From Actinotalea caeni (GTDB lineage Bacteria > Actinomycetota > Actinomycetes > Actinomycetales > Beutenbergiaceae), in NCBI RefSeq assembly GCF_009733795.1, contig NZ_WNXX01000005.1, positions 1 through 64,000 of the forward strand: a DNA stretch of 64,000 nucleotides, read 5' to 3'. The translations under genes were made by a program, and so were the position numbers. Below the pieces are notes generated by a model, which searched no databases, was not told the origin of the DNA, and was given only the letters and a program-made list of their open reading frames with translations. Numbering within the stretch: position 1 is the first letter of the stretch; every line of letters begins with the position of its first letter. Positions 42,385 to 51,238 of the stretch are shown here, in pieces.

Positions 42385-43992
42385 TCAGTGCGTGCCGGTC
42401 GTCGAGCGCCGCAGCAGCCTGCCTGGTCGCGCCTCGGTCTGCACCCCGTCGCGCACGGTCGCGACGCCGGAGACCCAGACGTGCTCGATGCCGACGGGCG
42501 CGGCGCACGGCTCGTCGAAGGTCGCCAGGTCCTGCACGCGATCGGCGTCGAGGGCGACGAGGTCGGCGACCATGCCCTCGGCGACGCGACCCCGGTCGGT
42601 GAGCCCGAGCCGACGCGCGTTGGCCCACGTCATCTTGCGGACGGCGTCCTCGAGCGTGAGCACGCCGAGCTCGCGCACGTAGCGGGCGAGCACGCGCGGG
42701 AAGGTCCCGAAGTGCCGCGGGTGCGGGCGCCGGCTCTCCTGCTGCACCGCGATCGCGTTGCCGTCGGAGCCGATGCTGGCGAACGGGTGGGCGAGGAACG
42801 CCTGGACGTCCTCCTCGACGCGGTAGGAGAGCACGACCTCGACCTCGTTGCCGTGCCGGCGGCAGAGGTCGAGCACGAGCTCGACGGGGTCGCGACCGGT
42901 CGCGCCGGCCACGTCCTCCAGCGTGCGGCCCGCGAGACCAGGCTCCGGCGCGTCGGCGATGCGGACCCGGTCCCACAGCCACGGGATGCCGCCGTACCAG
43001 CCGCGTGCGGTCTCGGCCACGGCACGCTGCCACGTCGTGGGGTCGCCGAGCCGCGCCGCCATCGCCTCGGAGCCACCCTCCTGCACCCATCCGGGCAGGT
43101 ACTGGCTGAGCGAGCTGCTGGACGCCGCGTAGGGGTACAGGTCGAACGCGACGTCGAGCCCGGAGGCCGCGGCCTCCTCGAAGAGGGCCAGCGGCTCCTG
43201 CGCGCGCCCCCAGCTCGACGGCTCGTTGAGCGCGACGTGCGAGTACTGCAGGCGCGCTCCGGAGCGGCGCGCCGCGGCGAGCGCCTCGCGCACCGCGTCG
43301 AGCTCGGCGCCCGCCGTCGCGCGCGCGTGCGTCGCGTACATCGCACCTGCCTCGGCGACCGGTGCGAGCAGGTCGACGACCTCGTCGGGCCCCCCGTAGC
43401 TGGACGGCACGTGCGTCAGACCGGTCGTCAGCCCGAAGGCACCCGCGGCGAGCGCGTCCGCCAGCAGCGCGCGCATGCGCGCCCGCTCCGCCGAGGTGGT
43501 CTCGCGCTCCTCGACGCCGACGACCGCCACGCGCAGCGTGCCGTGCCCGACCAGAGCGGCGACGTTGAGCGCGGGTGGACGCGCGGCGAGCCTGCGCGCG
43601 TAGCCGTCGAGGTCGAGCCAGTCCGGGGTCATCGGCGGCTCGCCGAGACGTGCCATGTGATCGCGGTGCAGGTCGAGGCGATCCTCGGCGTGCGGGAACG
43701 GGGAGAACCCGCAGTTGCCGATCACCTCGGTCGTGACGCCCTGTCGCACCTTGCTCTCGCCCGCCGGGTCGTGCACGAGGCTGACGTCGGAGTGGGTGTG
43801 GATGTCGACGAACCCCGGCGTGACGACGAGGCCGTCGAGGTCGACGACCTCGGCGTCGCGCGCCCGCGCCTCGACCAGCAGGTCACCCACGGCCACCACC
43901 CGGCCGTCGGCGACGAGAACGTCTGCGCGGCGCGCCGGCGCGCCGGTGCCGTCGACGAGCGTGCCGCCGGCGAGCAGCAGCGGCCGGCTCAC
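42385..43992 (-). CDS. N-acyl-D-amino-acid deacylase (D-aminoacylase)
   Basis: Zinc amidohydrolase that frees D-amino acids from N-acyl-D-amino acids. The 535-residue protein has the metal HxH motif FVDIHTHSDVS (His65, His67), the bridging Cys94 in VIGNCGFSPFP characteristic of D-aminoacylase, LTTGLTHVPSSYGG, YATHARAT and ASIGSDGNAIAV with the catalytic Asp. GTG at 43992 overlaps the stop of the upstream IclR gene (GTGA), so the two are coupled. It is transcribed away from the large catabolic operon but shares its regulator. Confidence 0.92.
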   Translation of the reverse strand: MSRPLLLAGGTLVDGTGAPARRADVLVADGRVVAVGDLLVEARARDAEVVDLDGLVVTPGFVDIHTHSDVSLVHDPAGESKVRQGVTTEVIGNCGFSPFPHAEDRLDLHRDHMARLGEPPMTPDWLDLDGYARRLAARPPALNVAALVGHGTLRVAVVGVEERETTSAERARMRALLADALAAGAFGLTTGLTHVPSSYGGPDEVVDLLAPVAEAGAMYATHARATAGAELDAVREALAAARRSGARLQYSHVALNEPSSWGRAQEPLALFEEAAASGLDVAFDLYPYAASSSSLSQYLPGWVQEGGSEAMAARLGDPTTWQRAVAETARGWYGGIPWLWDRVRIADAPEPGLAGRTLEDVAGATGRDPVELVLDLCRRHGNEVEVVLSYRVEEDVQAFLAHPFASIGSDGNAIAVQQESRRPHPRHFGTFPRVLARYVRELGVLTLEDAVRKMTWANARRLGLTDRGRVAEGMVADLVALDADRVQDLATFDEPCAAPVGIEHVWVSGVATVRDGVQTEARPGRLLRRSTTGTH

Positions 43993-44774
43993 AGCGTCAC
44001 GGCCTGTGCCTCGGCCTGGACAGCGGCGGCGACGACCGGGAGCGCGTCGTCGTCGAACCGCACCGTCGGCGCCGAGAGGCTGATCGCGGCCACCGTGCGA
44101 CCCTCGCGGTCACGCACGGGCGCGGCCACGCAGCGCACCCCGAGCTCGCTCTCCTCGTCGTCGACCGCCCATCCCCGCTCCGCGACCACGGCGAGGTCGC
44201 GCATCAACGGGGCGAGCGCCACGATCGTCTTCGGTGTCAGGGCCGCGAGCTCGGCGTCACCGAACATGCGCCGCACCTCGCTGCTCGGGCGCGCCGCGAG
44301 GAACACCTTGCCGAGCGCCGTGGCGTGCATGGGGTCACGGGAGCCGACCTGACTCCCGGTCCGCAGCCCGCGCGAGCTCTCGAGGATGTCGAGGTAGAGC
44401 ACCTCGTCGCGGCTGGGGATGCCGAGGTTGACCGTCTCGCCGAACTCCTCCCAGAGCCGCACGAGCCCAGGGCGAGTCCGCTCGATGATGCTCGCCGAGC
44501 GGGGCGCGGGCTCGCTGATGTCGGACAGGCTCGGGCCCACGAACCAGAGCTGGTCCTCGCGTGCGGCCCAGCCGCGCCGGTCGAGCACGCCCAGGATGCG
44601 GTACAGCGCAGGGCGGCTGATCCGGGTCACGCGGCTGAGGTCCGTGACTCCCAGCCCGGCGGACCCCGCCTCGGCCAGAGCCTCGAGCACGTCGACGACG
44701 CGATCGGTCGAGCTGGCGCCGGCGCGGTCGGTCTCGGTGTCGTCAGCGGCCGCGGCAGCAGGGGGTCGAGACAT
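43989..44774 (-). CDS. IclR-family regulator of the catabolic locus
   Basis: A 261-residue regulator: winged helix (about 22-85; VVDVLEALAEAGSAGLGVTD, then LSRVTRISRPALYRILGVLD) and an IclR effector domain (about 95-255; MHATALGKVFLAARPS is the typical motif). It lies at the head of the leftward deacylase transcript and faces the rightward operon across a 179-bp gap with two matching 15-bp palindromes. The ligand is probably the substrate or an intermediate of the locus; activator or repressor role is undecided. Confidence 0.92.
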   Translation of the reverse strand: MSRPPAAAAADDTETDRAGASSTDRVVDVLEALAEAGSAGLGVTDLSRVTRISRPALYRILGVLDRRGWAAREDQLWFVGPSLSDISEPAPRSASIIERTRPGLVRLWEEFGETVNLGIPSRDEVLYLDILESSRGLRTGSQVGSRDPMHATALGKVFLAARPSSEVRRMFGDAELAALTPKTIVALAPLMRDLAVVAERGWAVDDEESELGVRCVAAPVRDREGRTVAAISLSAPTVRFDDDALPVVAAAVQAEAQAVTL

Positions 44775-44817
44775 CGGCGTTCACCTCCAGGCAGAGAACC
44801 TACACGCGAACCATGCC

Positions 44818-44832
44818 GTCCTCTGGGCGGAC
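44818..44832. promoter_or_regulatory. IclR operator candidate, proximal to iclR
   Basis: GTCCTCTGGGCGGAC, a palindrome with GTCC/GGAC arms, 43 bp before the IclR start. It shares the pattern GTCCNCTGNNCGGAC with the site at 44920-44934. Confidence 0.6.
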
Positions 44833-44869
44833 GATTGTTACGACTTGATGAAATCTCAGCGTTCGGTGC

Positions 44870-44898
44870 TTGACCTGCGGGCACGTTCCTGCTGAACT
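44870..44898 (+). promoter_or_regulatory. Predicted promoter of the rightward catabolic operon
   Basis: TTGACC (44870-44875) and TGAACT (44893-44898) are separated by 17 bp, giving a sigma70-like promoter reading toward the GH20-like gene. The two palindromes lie on either side (44818-44832 and 44920-44934). Confidence 0.5.
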
Positions 44899-44919
44899 GT
44901 GCCCGGTCAGCGACACATC

Positions 44920-44934
44920 GTCCGCTGACCGGAC
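44920..44934. promoter_or_regulatory. IclR operator candidate, proximal to the operon
   Basis: GTCCGCTGACCGGAC, a 5-5-5 inverted repeat 19 bp before the first operon gene and just after the predicted transcription start. Its centre is 102 bp from the centre of the first site. Confidence 0.6.
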
Positions 44935-44953
44935 AGACTAGCAGAGGTGCTAC

Positions 44954-46978
44954 GTGCCCCACCCACAGCTCTTCCCCCAGCCCCGGCACATCGACGTGCT
45001 GGACGGGTCGCCGATCTCGGTCGACCGCTGGGAGCTCGGCCAGGTCGATCCCGCGCTCGACGGCTACACGGCCGCGATCACGGCACTGTTCGCCGAGCGT
45101 GCACGCCCCGGCCGCGCGCTGCCGGTCACCGTCGCCCGCGACGCGACGCTGGGAGCCGAGGGGTACCGGCTGCGGGTCACGCCAGGAGGCGTGCACCTCG
45201 AGGCGGCGGAGCCGCTCGGCGCGCTCCAGGGCGCCCGCACGCTCGCCGACCTCCTCGACGCCACCGACGGCCGGGTCAGCCCGATGACGATCGCGGACTC
45301 CCCCTCTCTCGCGTGGCGCGGCATCCTCGTCGAGTCCTACTGGGGCTCCGACCTCATGACCCTGGAGGACTGGAAGGACCTCGTCGACCGGCTCGGCGCG
45401 CTCAAGCTCAACACGCTCGCGATCTCGATCTACGGCTGCTGGGACCTGCGTCACGACCGCGACCGCGGCGAGTTCCTGTTCGTCCCGCTGTCGGACTTCC
45501 CGGAGCTGCGCACACCCCACCGCTACCGCAGCTGGGACCCGCAGACGCGGTCCGAGATCGTCATGGACTACCTGCCGCGCATGTTCGCCGAGGACCTGTT
45601 CGGCCAGGTCGCCGCCTACGCGGCCAGCCGCGGGATGCGCGTGATCCCGCTGTTCGGGGGGCCCGGTCACAGCTCGTACCTGCCGCGCGCGCTGCCCGCG
45701 CTCTCCGCGGTCGACGACGACGGCGAGCCCACCGGCTTCGGATACTGCGTCACCGACCCCGCGCGGACCGATGTGCTCCGCGCGGTGCTGCGCAACGTCG
45801 TCGAGCAGCACCTCGTGCCGAACGGCATCACGACGATGGCGGTGCCGGGGGACGAGTTCTACCCGATCATCAACGTCGACCCCGAGGACCCGACGAAGGA
45901 GTTCTCGCCCTACTGCCGTTGCCCCGGGTGCCGCGACCTCAGCCCGGGTGAGCTGCTCGTGCGCTATCTCGTGCTCGTGGCCGAGCTGCTGGAGGGCTAC
46001 GGCATCCGCGCCCTCAACTGGCAGGACAGCCTCGAGCGCGAGGACGCGTTCGACCTGTACGAGCAGGCGCTCTCGGAGTCGGCGGTGCCGGCGCCGATCG
46101 TGTCGTGGTGGCGCTACAACGAGCCGATCCCGGTGGTCGACGGCGACCGTCCGTGGGAGACGTGGGTGACCCCCTCCCCCGGCATCATCGGGTCGCTGTT
46201 CGCGCAGAACCTCGCGCTCAACATCGAGCAGATGCTGCGTTCCGGCGCGCGGGCCGGTGCGACAGGCGTGCTCGCCTACAGCATGCCGGACCCGGCGATG
46301 CACCGGAACTTCGCCTTCCTCGCCGACGCGAGCTGGAACCTCGAGGGCTCCGGCGGCGCGTCGGGCTTCGACCGCCGCTGGGTCGCGCGGGTCTGCCCGC
46401 ACGACCAGGCGACGGCGGACCTCGCCTACCGCCTCGGCGACAGCATCATCGGCTGCTACGCGCTCATGAACTACGTCGCGAACCACCTGCTGCCGTACTT
46501 CTCGACGGCCCCGTACGGCGCGACGACGTTCCCCGACGACCTCGTCCAGCCGCTGTCGGTGCCGACACCGGCGTTCACCTCGGTGCTCCGTCAGGTCCGC
46601 GACACCGTGCGCGAGTCGATGGCGCTCATGCCGCCGACCCGGCCGCTCGCGGGCTGGCCCGACCCCCGCGGCACCTGGCTGGCCGAGGGCGAGCGCCTGG
46701 CGACCACGGCCGACCTCTTCCTGCGCCTGGTCGAGCTGGCCCGGCGTCTGCACGACGTCGCGCCGGCGGCGCTCGAGGACGAGATCGCCGCGCTCGAGCG
46801 CGACGGCGAGGCGCTGCTCGTGCACGTCGCGGCGACCAAGGTCGGCTACCAGCAGCCGAGCGTGCTGCGCGAGCACCTCGGTCTCGTCGGCGAGCTGCGG
46901 GGGATGCTCGAGAGGCTCGCGGCGGCCCCGCACAAGCTGCCCGCGCGGACCGGGAGCTGGCACGCATGGCTGTTCTGA
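44954..46978 (+). CDS. GH20-like glycoside hydrolase (putative beta-hexosaminidase)
   Basis: A 674-residue cytoplasmic protein. Residues 1-115 resemble the GH20b N-terminal domain (EGYRLRVTPGGVHLEAAEPLG, then GALQGARTLADLL). The barrel starts near LAWRGILVESYWGSDLMTLEDW and KLNTLAISIYGC, and has the GH20-style Asp300-Glu301 pair in MAVPGDEFYP, the expected substrate-assisted catalytic pair. A CxCPxC motif (Cys321, 323, 326) follows, as in some DUF4838-type relatives, and may bind zinc. The substrate is unknown. GTG at 44954 with AGAGG upstream. First gene of the operon; overlaps the SDR by 13 bp. Confidence 0.75.
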   Translation: MPHPQLFPQPRHIDVLDGSPISVDRWELGQVDPALDGYTAAITALFAERARPGRALPVTVARDATLGAEGYRLRVTPGGVHLEAAEPLGALQGARTLADLLDATDGRVSPMTIADSPSLAWRGILVESYWGSDLMTLEDWKDLVDRLGALKLNTLAISIYGCWDLRHDRDRGEFLFVPLSDFPELRTPHRYRSWDPQTRSEIVMDYLPRMFAEDLFGQVAAYAASRGMRVIPLFGGPGHSSYLPRALPALSAVDDDGEPTGFGYCVTDPARTDVLRAVLRNVVEQHLVPNGITTMAVPGDEFYPIINVDPEDPTKEFSPYCRCPGCRDLSPGELLVRYLVLVAELLEGYGIRALNWQDSLEREDAFDLYEQALSESAVPAPIVSWWRYNEPIPVVDGDRPWETWVTPSPGIIGSLFAQNLALNIEQMLRSGARAGATGVLAYSMPDPAMHRNFAFLADASWNLEGSGGASGFDRRWVARVCPHDQATADLAYRLGDSIIGCYALMNYVANHLLPYFSTAPYGATTFPDDLVQPLSVPTPAFTSVLRQVRDTVRESMALMPPTRPLAGWPDPRGTWLAEGERLATTADLFLRLVELARRLHDVAPAALEDEIAALERDGEALLVHVAATKVGYQQPSVLREHLGLVGELRGMLERLAAAPHKLPARTGSWHAWLF

Positions 46979-47736
46979 CCGACGCCCGCCCGGTCGCGCT
47001 CGTCACGGGCGCCCGCCGGGACATCGGGGCGGCGATCGCCACCGGCCTCGCCGCGGACGGCTACGACCTGGCGCTGCACCACCTCGACGACGCCGAGGAG
47101 ACCTCGCGCGTCGCGGCGCTGTGCGAAGAGCTCGGCGCCCGCACGCTGCTCGTGCAGGCCGACCTGGGCGACCCGAGCCAGGTGGCGGCGTGCGTCCCGG
47201 CGGTGCTCGCGGGGCTGGGCCGGCTCGACGCCCTGGTCAACAACGCGGTGCGGCCCTCGAACGTGCCGTGGGACGAGGTCGACCTCGAGGAGTGGCAGGC
47301 GACCCTCACGGTCGGCCTCACCGCCCCGTTCCTGCTGTCCCAGGGCGCGGCACGCGCGATGCGTGAGCAGGGCGGCGGTCGCATCGTCAACATCAGCTCG
47401 GTGACCGTGCGCCTCGGAGGTCCCTCCGGCGTGGCGTACGTCGCCGCCAAGGCGGGCCTCGTCGGGATGACCCGGTCGCTGGCCCGCCAGCTCGGCCCGC
47501 ACGGCGTCACCGTCAACGCCGTCTCACCCGGAGCCGTCCGCACCACCAACGAGGCGGAGCTCTACGGACCGGACGCCCAGGAGCAGCTCGACCGCGAGCT
47601 CCTGGAGAAGCAGGCGCTGCAACGTCGTCTCCACCCCGACGACATCGCCGGAGCCGTCCGCTACCTGTGCTCGGCAGCGGCAGAGGCCGTCACCGGCCAG
47701 GTCCTGGAGGTCAACGGCGGCTGGCTCAGCCGCTGA
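46966..47736 (+). CDS. Short-chain dehydrogenase/reductase
   Basis: A 256-residue NAD(P)-dependent oxidoreductase. Rossmann glycine motif ALVTGARRDIG (12-22), NNAV at about 90, catalytic Ser in VNISSVTVRLGG, Tyr-x3-Lys in VAYVAAKAGLVG, and the closing GQVLEVNGGWLS. The sequence is nearest to the 3-ketoacyl-ACP reductase/sugar dehydrogenase class. Within this operon it probably oxidises a sugar or hydroxy acid. The ATG at 46966 lies inside the end of the GH20-like gene. Confidence 0.9.
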   Translation: MAVLTDARPVALVTGARRDIGAAIATGLAADGYDLALHHLDDAEETSRVAALCEELGARTLLVQADLGDPSQVAACVPAVLAGLGRLDALVNNAVRPSNVPWDEVDLEEWQATLTVGLTAPFLLSQGAARAMREQGGGRIVNISSVTVRLGGPSGVAYVAAKAGLVGMTRSLARQLGPHGVTVNAVSPGAVRTTNEAELYGPDAQEQLDRELLEKQALQRRLHPDDIAGAVRYLCSAAAEAVTGQVLEVNGGWLSR

Positions 47737-47791
47737 CCTCACCCTCCTCCTCCCCTCCCGGCCTCGGCCACATCTCTCAAGGAGAACCAGC

Positions 47792-49357
47792 ATGTCCGCT
47801 CTACCTCGCCGTCAGTTCCTCACCCTCGCCGCGGGCGGCACCGGCGCCGCCGCGCTCGCGGGTCTGCTCGCCGCCTGCGGGGGCAGCGGGAGCGGGACGC
47901 AGCCCACGACGTCGGGTTCCGCCGCCACCGACGACGCCGCGGGCCCCACCGTCATCACGATCGGCAACTCCGAGGGCGACCCGGCCAACCTCGACACCGG
48001 GATGCAGAACACCTTCGCCAACCTGTCGACGGTCGGCTCCGCCTGCCACGCCTACCTGCTCTACCTCACCGCGGACGGCGCGCTCGAGGGCGACCTCGCG
48101 ACGGGCTACGAGGCGGAGTCGGAGACCCGCATCCGCTTCGACCTGCGCGAGGGCGTCACCTTCCACAACGGGCGCGCGATGACCGCTCAGGACGTCGTCG
48201 ACTCCTTCGAGCGCCTCATGGACCCCGAGAGCGGCTCCCCGTACGCCGCGCTGCTCACCCCGATCGACTCGATCGAGGTGCTCGACGACCTCACGGTCGC
48301 GTTCAACCTCTCGCAGCCCTACGCGCCCCTGACGGCGCTGTGCAGCCAGATCCCGATCATCCCGATCGAGACGGCGGACCAGCAGGCCACCGCCCCCGTT
48401 GGTGCCGGGCCGTTCACGTTCGAGGCCTGGGAGCAGGACAACTTCATGGCCTTCACGCGCTTCGAGGACTACTACGACGCGTCCTTCCCGAAGGTCGACG
48501 AGATCCGGTTCCTCCCGCGAGGCGACGCCACGGCGCTCCGCTCGGGCTTCCAGTCGGGCGAGTCGAGCGCCATCGCCGGCTTCGCCTGGCCCGAGATGGA
48601 GTCGCTGGCCTCGCTCGAGGGCGCGACCGTGGGCACCTCCTACATCAACGGGTTCAACTACATCTCCTTCAACTGCCGCGTGGCGCCGTTCGACGACGTG
48701 CGCGTCCGCAAGGCGTTCTCGCTCGCGCTCGACCGCACCCTCATGGCGACGGCGGAGAACGGGCCCGACGCCGAGCCGGCGCACGTGCTCATCGCGGCGA
48801 CGAGCCCGTACTTCCCGGCCGATCTCACGGCTCCGTTCGACCCCACCGAGGCCCGTGCACTCCTCGACGAGGCCGGCATCCCCGAGGGGTTCGAGGTCGA
48901 GGCGCTGATCCCCGACCTGCCGCTGCTGCGCCCGCTGGAGCCGGTGTGGCAGTCGCTCATGGCCGACGTCGGGATCACGCTCAACACCCGGCTGCTGCCG
49001 CCGGCCGACTACGTCGCCCGCGTCTTCACGAACTTCGAGTTCAGCGTCGGCATCGCCGGCGACTCCTCGGCACCGGACCCGGCGCTGTTCCTCGACCGCT
49101 ATCTGATGACCGACGGCGCGTCGAACCACATGGGCTACAGCAACGGCGAGCTCGACGAGATCCTGGCGGCCGCCTCGGCGACCTTCGACGAGGCCGAGCG
49201 CACGGATCTCTACCACCGCGCGATGGAGATCGTGCTGGAGGAGGCACCGATCATGCCGTTCATCCAGATCCCGGTGAACACGGCCGTCTACCCGGAGGCC
49301 GCAGGTTTCACGGTGCGCCCGAACTACCTGTTCGAGGTGCGCGGGGCGGGCAGCTGA
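47792..49357 (+). CDS. Peptide/oligosaccharide-binding lipoprotein (SBP family 5)
   Basis: A 521-residue binding protein of the DppA/OppA family. It carries both a twin-arginine motif (PRRQFLTLAAGG) and a lipobox (GLLAACGG, Cys29), so it is probably a Tat-exported lipoprotein. The SBP_5 signature LREGVTFHNGRAMTAQDVVD at about 125-144 is clear. It delivers substrate to the following two permeases and ATPase. Family 5 proteins bind peptides, nickel or oligosaccharides; the ligand here is not predictable. Confidence 0.92.
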   Translation: MSALPRRQFLTLAAGGTGAAALAGLLAACGGSGSGTQPTTSGSAATDDAAGPTVITIGNSEGDPANLDTGMQNTFANLSTVGSACHAYLLYLTADGALEGDLATGYEAESETRIRFDLREGVTFHNGRAMTAQDVVDSFERLMDPESGSPYAALLTPIDSIEVLDDLTVAFNLSQPYAPLTALCSQIPIIPIETADQQATAPVGAGPFTFEAWEQDNFMAFTRFEDYYDASFPKVDEIRFLPRGDATALRSGFQSGESSAIAGFAWPEMESLASLEGATVGTSYINGFNYISFNCRVAPFDDVRVRKAFSLALDRTLMATAENGPDAEPAHVLIAATSPYFPADLTAPFDPTEARALLDEAGIPEGFEVEALIPDLPLLRPLEPVWQSLMADVGITLNTRLLPPADYVARVFTNFEFSVGIAGDSSAPDPALFLDRYLMTDGASNHMGYSNGELDEILAAASATFDEAERTDLYHRAMEIVLEEAPIMPFIQIPVNTAVYPEAAGFTVRPNYLFEVRGAGS

Positions 49358-49364
49358 CCACGCC

Positions 49365-50324
49365 ATGACCACAGCAGTGATCCGCCGGCTGGGCGTCGGC
49401 CTGCTCACCCTGTGGGTGGTGAGCGTCCTCGTGTTCCTCATCATCCACAACCTCCCCGGTGACCCGATCTCGGTGCTGCTGCGGCAGTACGCCACACCCG
49501 AGACGCGGGCCGCGCTGGAGGCTCTGTGGGGTCTGGACAAGCCCCTCACCGAGCAGTACCTGGCGTGGCTGGGCAACCTCCTCACGGGTGACTTCGGCGT
49601 CTCGATCTCGTCGAACCTCCCGGTGGGCCAGATCCTCGCCGAACGCCTGCCGCGCACGCTGCTGCTGATGACGGGCGGGCTTCTGCTCGCCCTGCTGGTC
49701 GCGATCCCCGGCGGGATGCTCGCTGCGTCCCGCCGGGGGTCGGCCGTCGACCACGGCCTCACCACCGGCTCGCTCGTGCTGCAGGCGCAGCCGGAGTTCT
49801 GGATCGGTTCGCTGCTCGTGCTGACGTTCGGGGTGACGCTGGCCTGGTTCCCGACCTCCGGCTACGTCGACCTCGCCGACGACCCCGTCGGCTGGCTCCG
49901 GCACTCGGTGATGCCGATGCTGACGATCGCCGTCGTGACCACCGGGCTGCTGCTGCGCACGGTCCGGGCGAGCATGCTCACCGAGCTCCAGCAGGACCAC
50001 ATCCTGCTCGCGCGCTCGAACGGCGTGCGGCCCTGGCGCGTCATCGGCTGGCACGCCGGCCGCAACGCCGTCGCTCCCACGCTCACCGTCGTCGGCCTGC
50101 AGGTCGGCATCCTCATGAGCGGCGCCGTGATCACCGAGCGCGTGTTCGGCTACCCGGGCATGGGGCTGACGCTGGTCAACGCACTGATCTCGCGCGACTA
50201 CCCGGTCGTGCAGAGCGGGATCCTCGTGTTCGCCGCTCTCTTCATCGTCACCAACACCGTGGTGGACGTCGTGTCGATGTGGCTCGACCCGCGCACCCGC
50301 GCCACGCTCCAGGGGGCACGATGA
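49365..50324 (+). CDS. Dipeptide/oligopeptide-type ABC transporter permease (DppB-like)
   Basis: A 319-residue permease with six predicted segments: N-terminal LGVGLLTLWVVSVLVFLI followed by the NLPGDPISVLL loop typical of DppB/OppB, and the EAA-type loop ARSNGVRPWRVIGWHAGRN. Partner of the DppC-like protein, whose ATG overlaps this stop (ATGA). Imports the ligand bound by the adjacent family 5 binding protein. Confidence 0.92.
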   Translation: MTTAVIRRLGVGLLTLWVVSVLVFLIIHNLPGDPISVLLRQYATPETRAALEALWGLDKPLTEQYLAWLGNLLTGDFGVSISSNLPVGQILAERLPRTLLLMTGGLLLALLVAIPGGMLAASRRGSAVDHGLTTGSLVLQAQPEFWIGSLLVLTFGVTLAWFPTSGYVDLADDPVGWLRHSVMPMLTIAVVTTGLLLRTVRASMLTELQQDHILLARSNGVRPWRVIGWHAGRNAVAPTLTVVGLQVGILMSGAVITERVFGYPGMGLTLVNALISRDYPVVQSGILVFAALFIVTNTVVDVVSMWLDPRTRATLQGAR

Positions 50325-51238
50325 CAGCGCTCGACCCCACCACCGCGGCCGACCCGCTGTCGCCCGGCGGTGTCGACCCCGTGCTCGACCCCGCCTCGGC
50401 CCGCCCGCAGCGCGTGTGGCGCCAGCTGCACCGCAACCCCAAGACCCTCGTCGGGCTCCTCGTGCTGGTGCCGACCGTGCTCGTCGCGATCCTCGCGCCG
50501 TGGCTGACGCCGTACCCCTACGACCAGGTCTACGTCGGCGAGGTCCTCGGTGCCCCGGACGCCGACCACCTCCTCGGCACCGACCTCAACGGGCGCGACC
50601 TGCTCAGCCGGCTGATCATGGGTACCCGCGTCGTCGTCGGGATCCCCCTCGTCGTCGGGCTGCTCACGCTGCTCATCGGGGTTCCCGTCGGGCTCCTGGC
50701 CGGGTACCTGCGCGGCCCGTTCGACGCCGTCGCGATGCGCGTCGTCGACATCTTCCTGAGCTTCCCGTGGCTGCTGGTCGCGCTGGGTCTGGCGTCGGTG
50801 CTCGGCGCCGGGCTGAGCACGGTCGTGGTCACGCTCGTCGTCGTGTACTGGCCGCAGGTGGCACGCGTGACCCGCAACTCGGTCATCGCCGTCACCGAGG
50901 CCGAGTACGTCAAGGCGGCCGCCGCGATCGGCGAGAGTCGCACGTCGATCGTGCTGCGCTACGTGCTGCGCAACGCCTACTTCCCGGTGCTGGTGCTGCT
51001 GAGCAGCATGATGGCCTTCTCGATCCTCAACGAGGCCGGCATCAGCTTCCTCGGCTTCGGGATCCAGTCGCCCGACACCAGCTGGGGGCTCGAGCTCGCG
51101 GCGGGCAGCACCTACCTCTCGGCGGCGCCGCACCTCGTCGTCTTCCCCGGCATCGCGATCGTCGTCGTCGTGCTGGGCATGAACCTGTTCGCCGACGGCC
51201 TCGGCGACCTGCTGAGCCGACAGGGGCGGAACCGATGA
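50321..51238 (+). CDS. Dipeptide/oligopeptide-type ABC transporter permease (DppC-like)
   Basis: A 305-residue permease: N-terminal OppC segment (LHRNPKTLVGLLVLVPTVLV), HLLGTDLNGRDLLSRLIMG, and the EAA-like loop EYVKAAAAIGESRTSIVLRY. Five to six transmembrane segments. Overlaps both neighbours by 4 nt (ATGA), so stoichiometry with DppB and the ATPase is set by coupling. Confidence 0.92.
   Translation: MTALDPTTAADPLSPGGVDPVLDPASARPQRVWRQLHRNPKTLVGLLVLVPTVLVAILAPWLTPYPYDQVYVGEVLGAPDADHLLGTDLNGRDLLSRLIMGTRVVVGIPLVVGLLTLLIGVPVGLLAGYLRGPFDAVAMRVVDIFLSFPWLLVALGLASVLGAGLSTVVVTLVVVYWPQVARVTRNSVIAVTEAEYVKAAAAIGESRTSIVLRYVLRNAYFPVLVLLSSMMAFSILNEAGISFLGFGIQSPDTSWGLELAAGSTYLSAAPHLVVFPGIAIVVVVLGMNLFADGLGDLLSRQGRNR

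Noticed and set aside
42385-43992. Dihydroorotase or hydantoinase
   Set aside because: Cys94 in GNCGFSPFP and the length are specific for D-aminoacylase-type enzymes.
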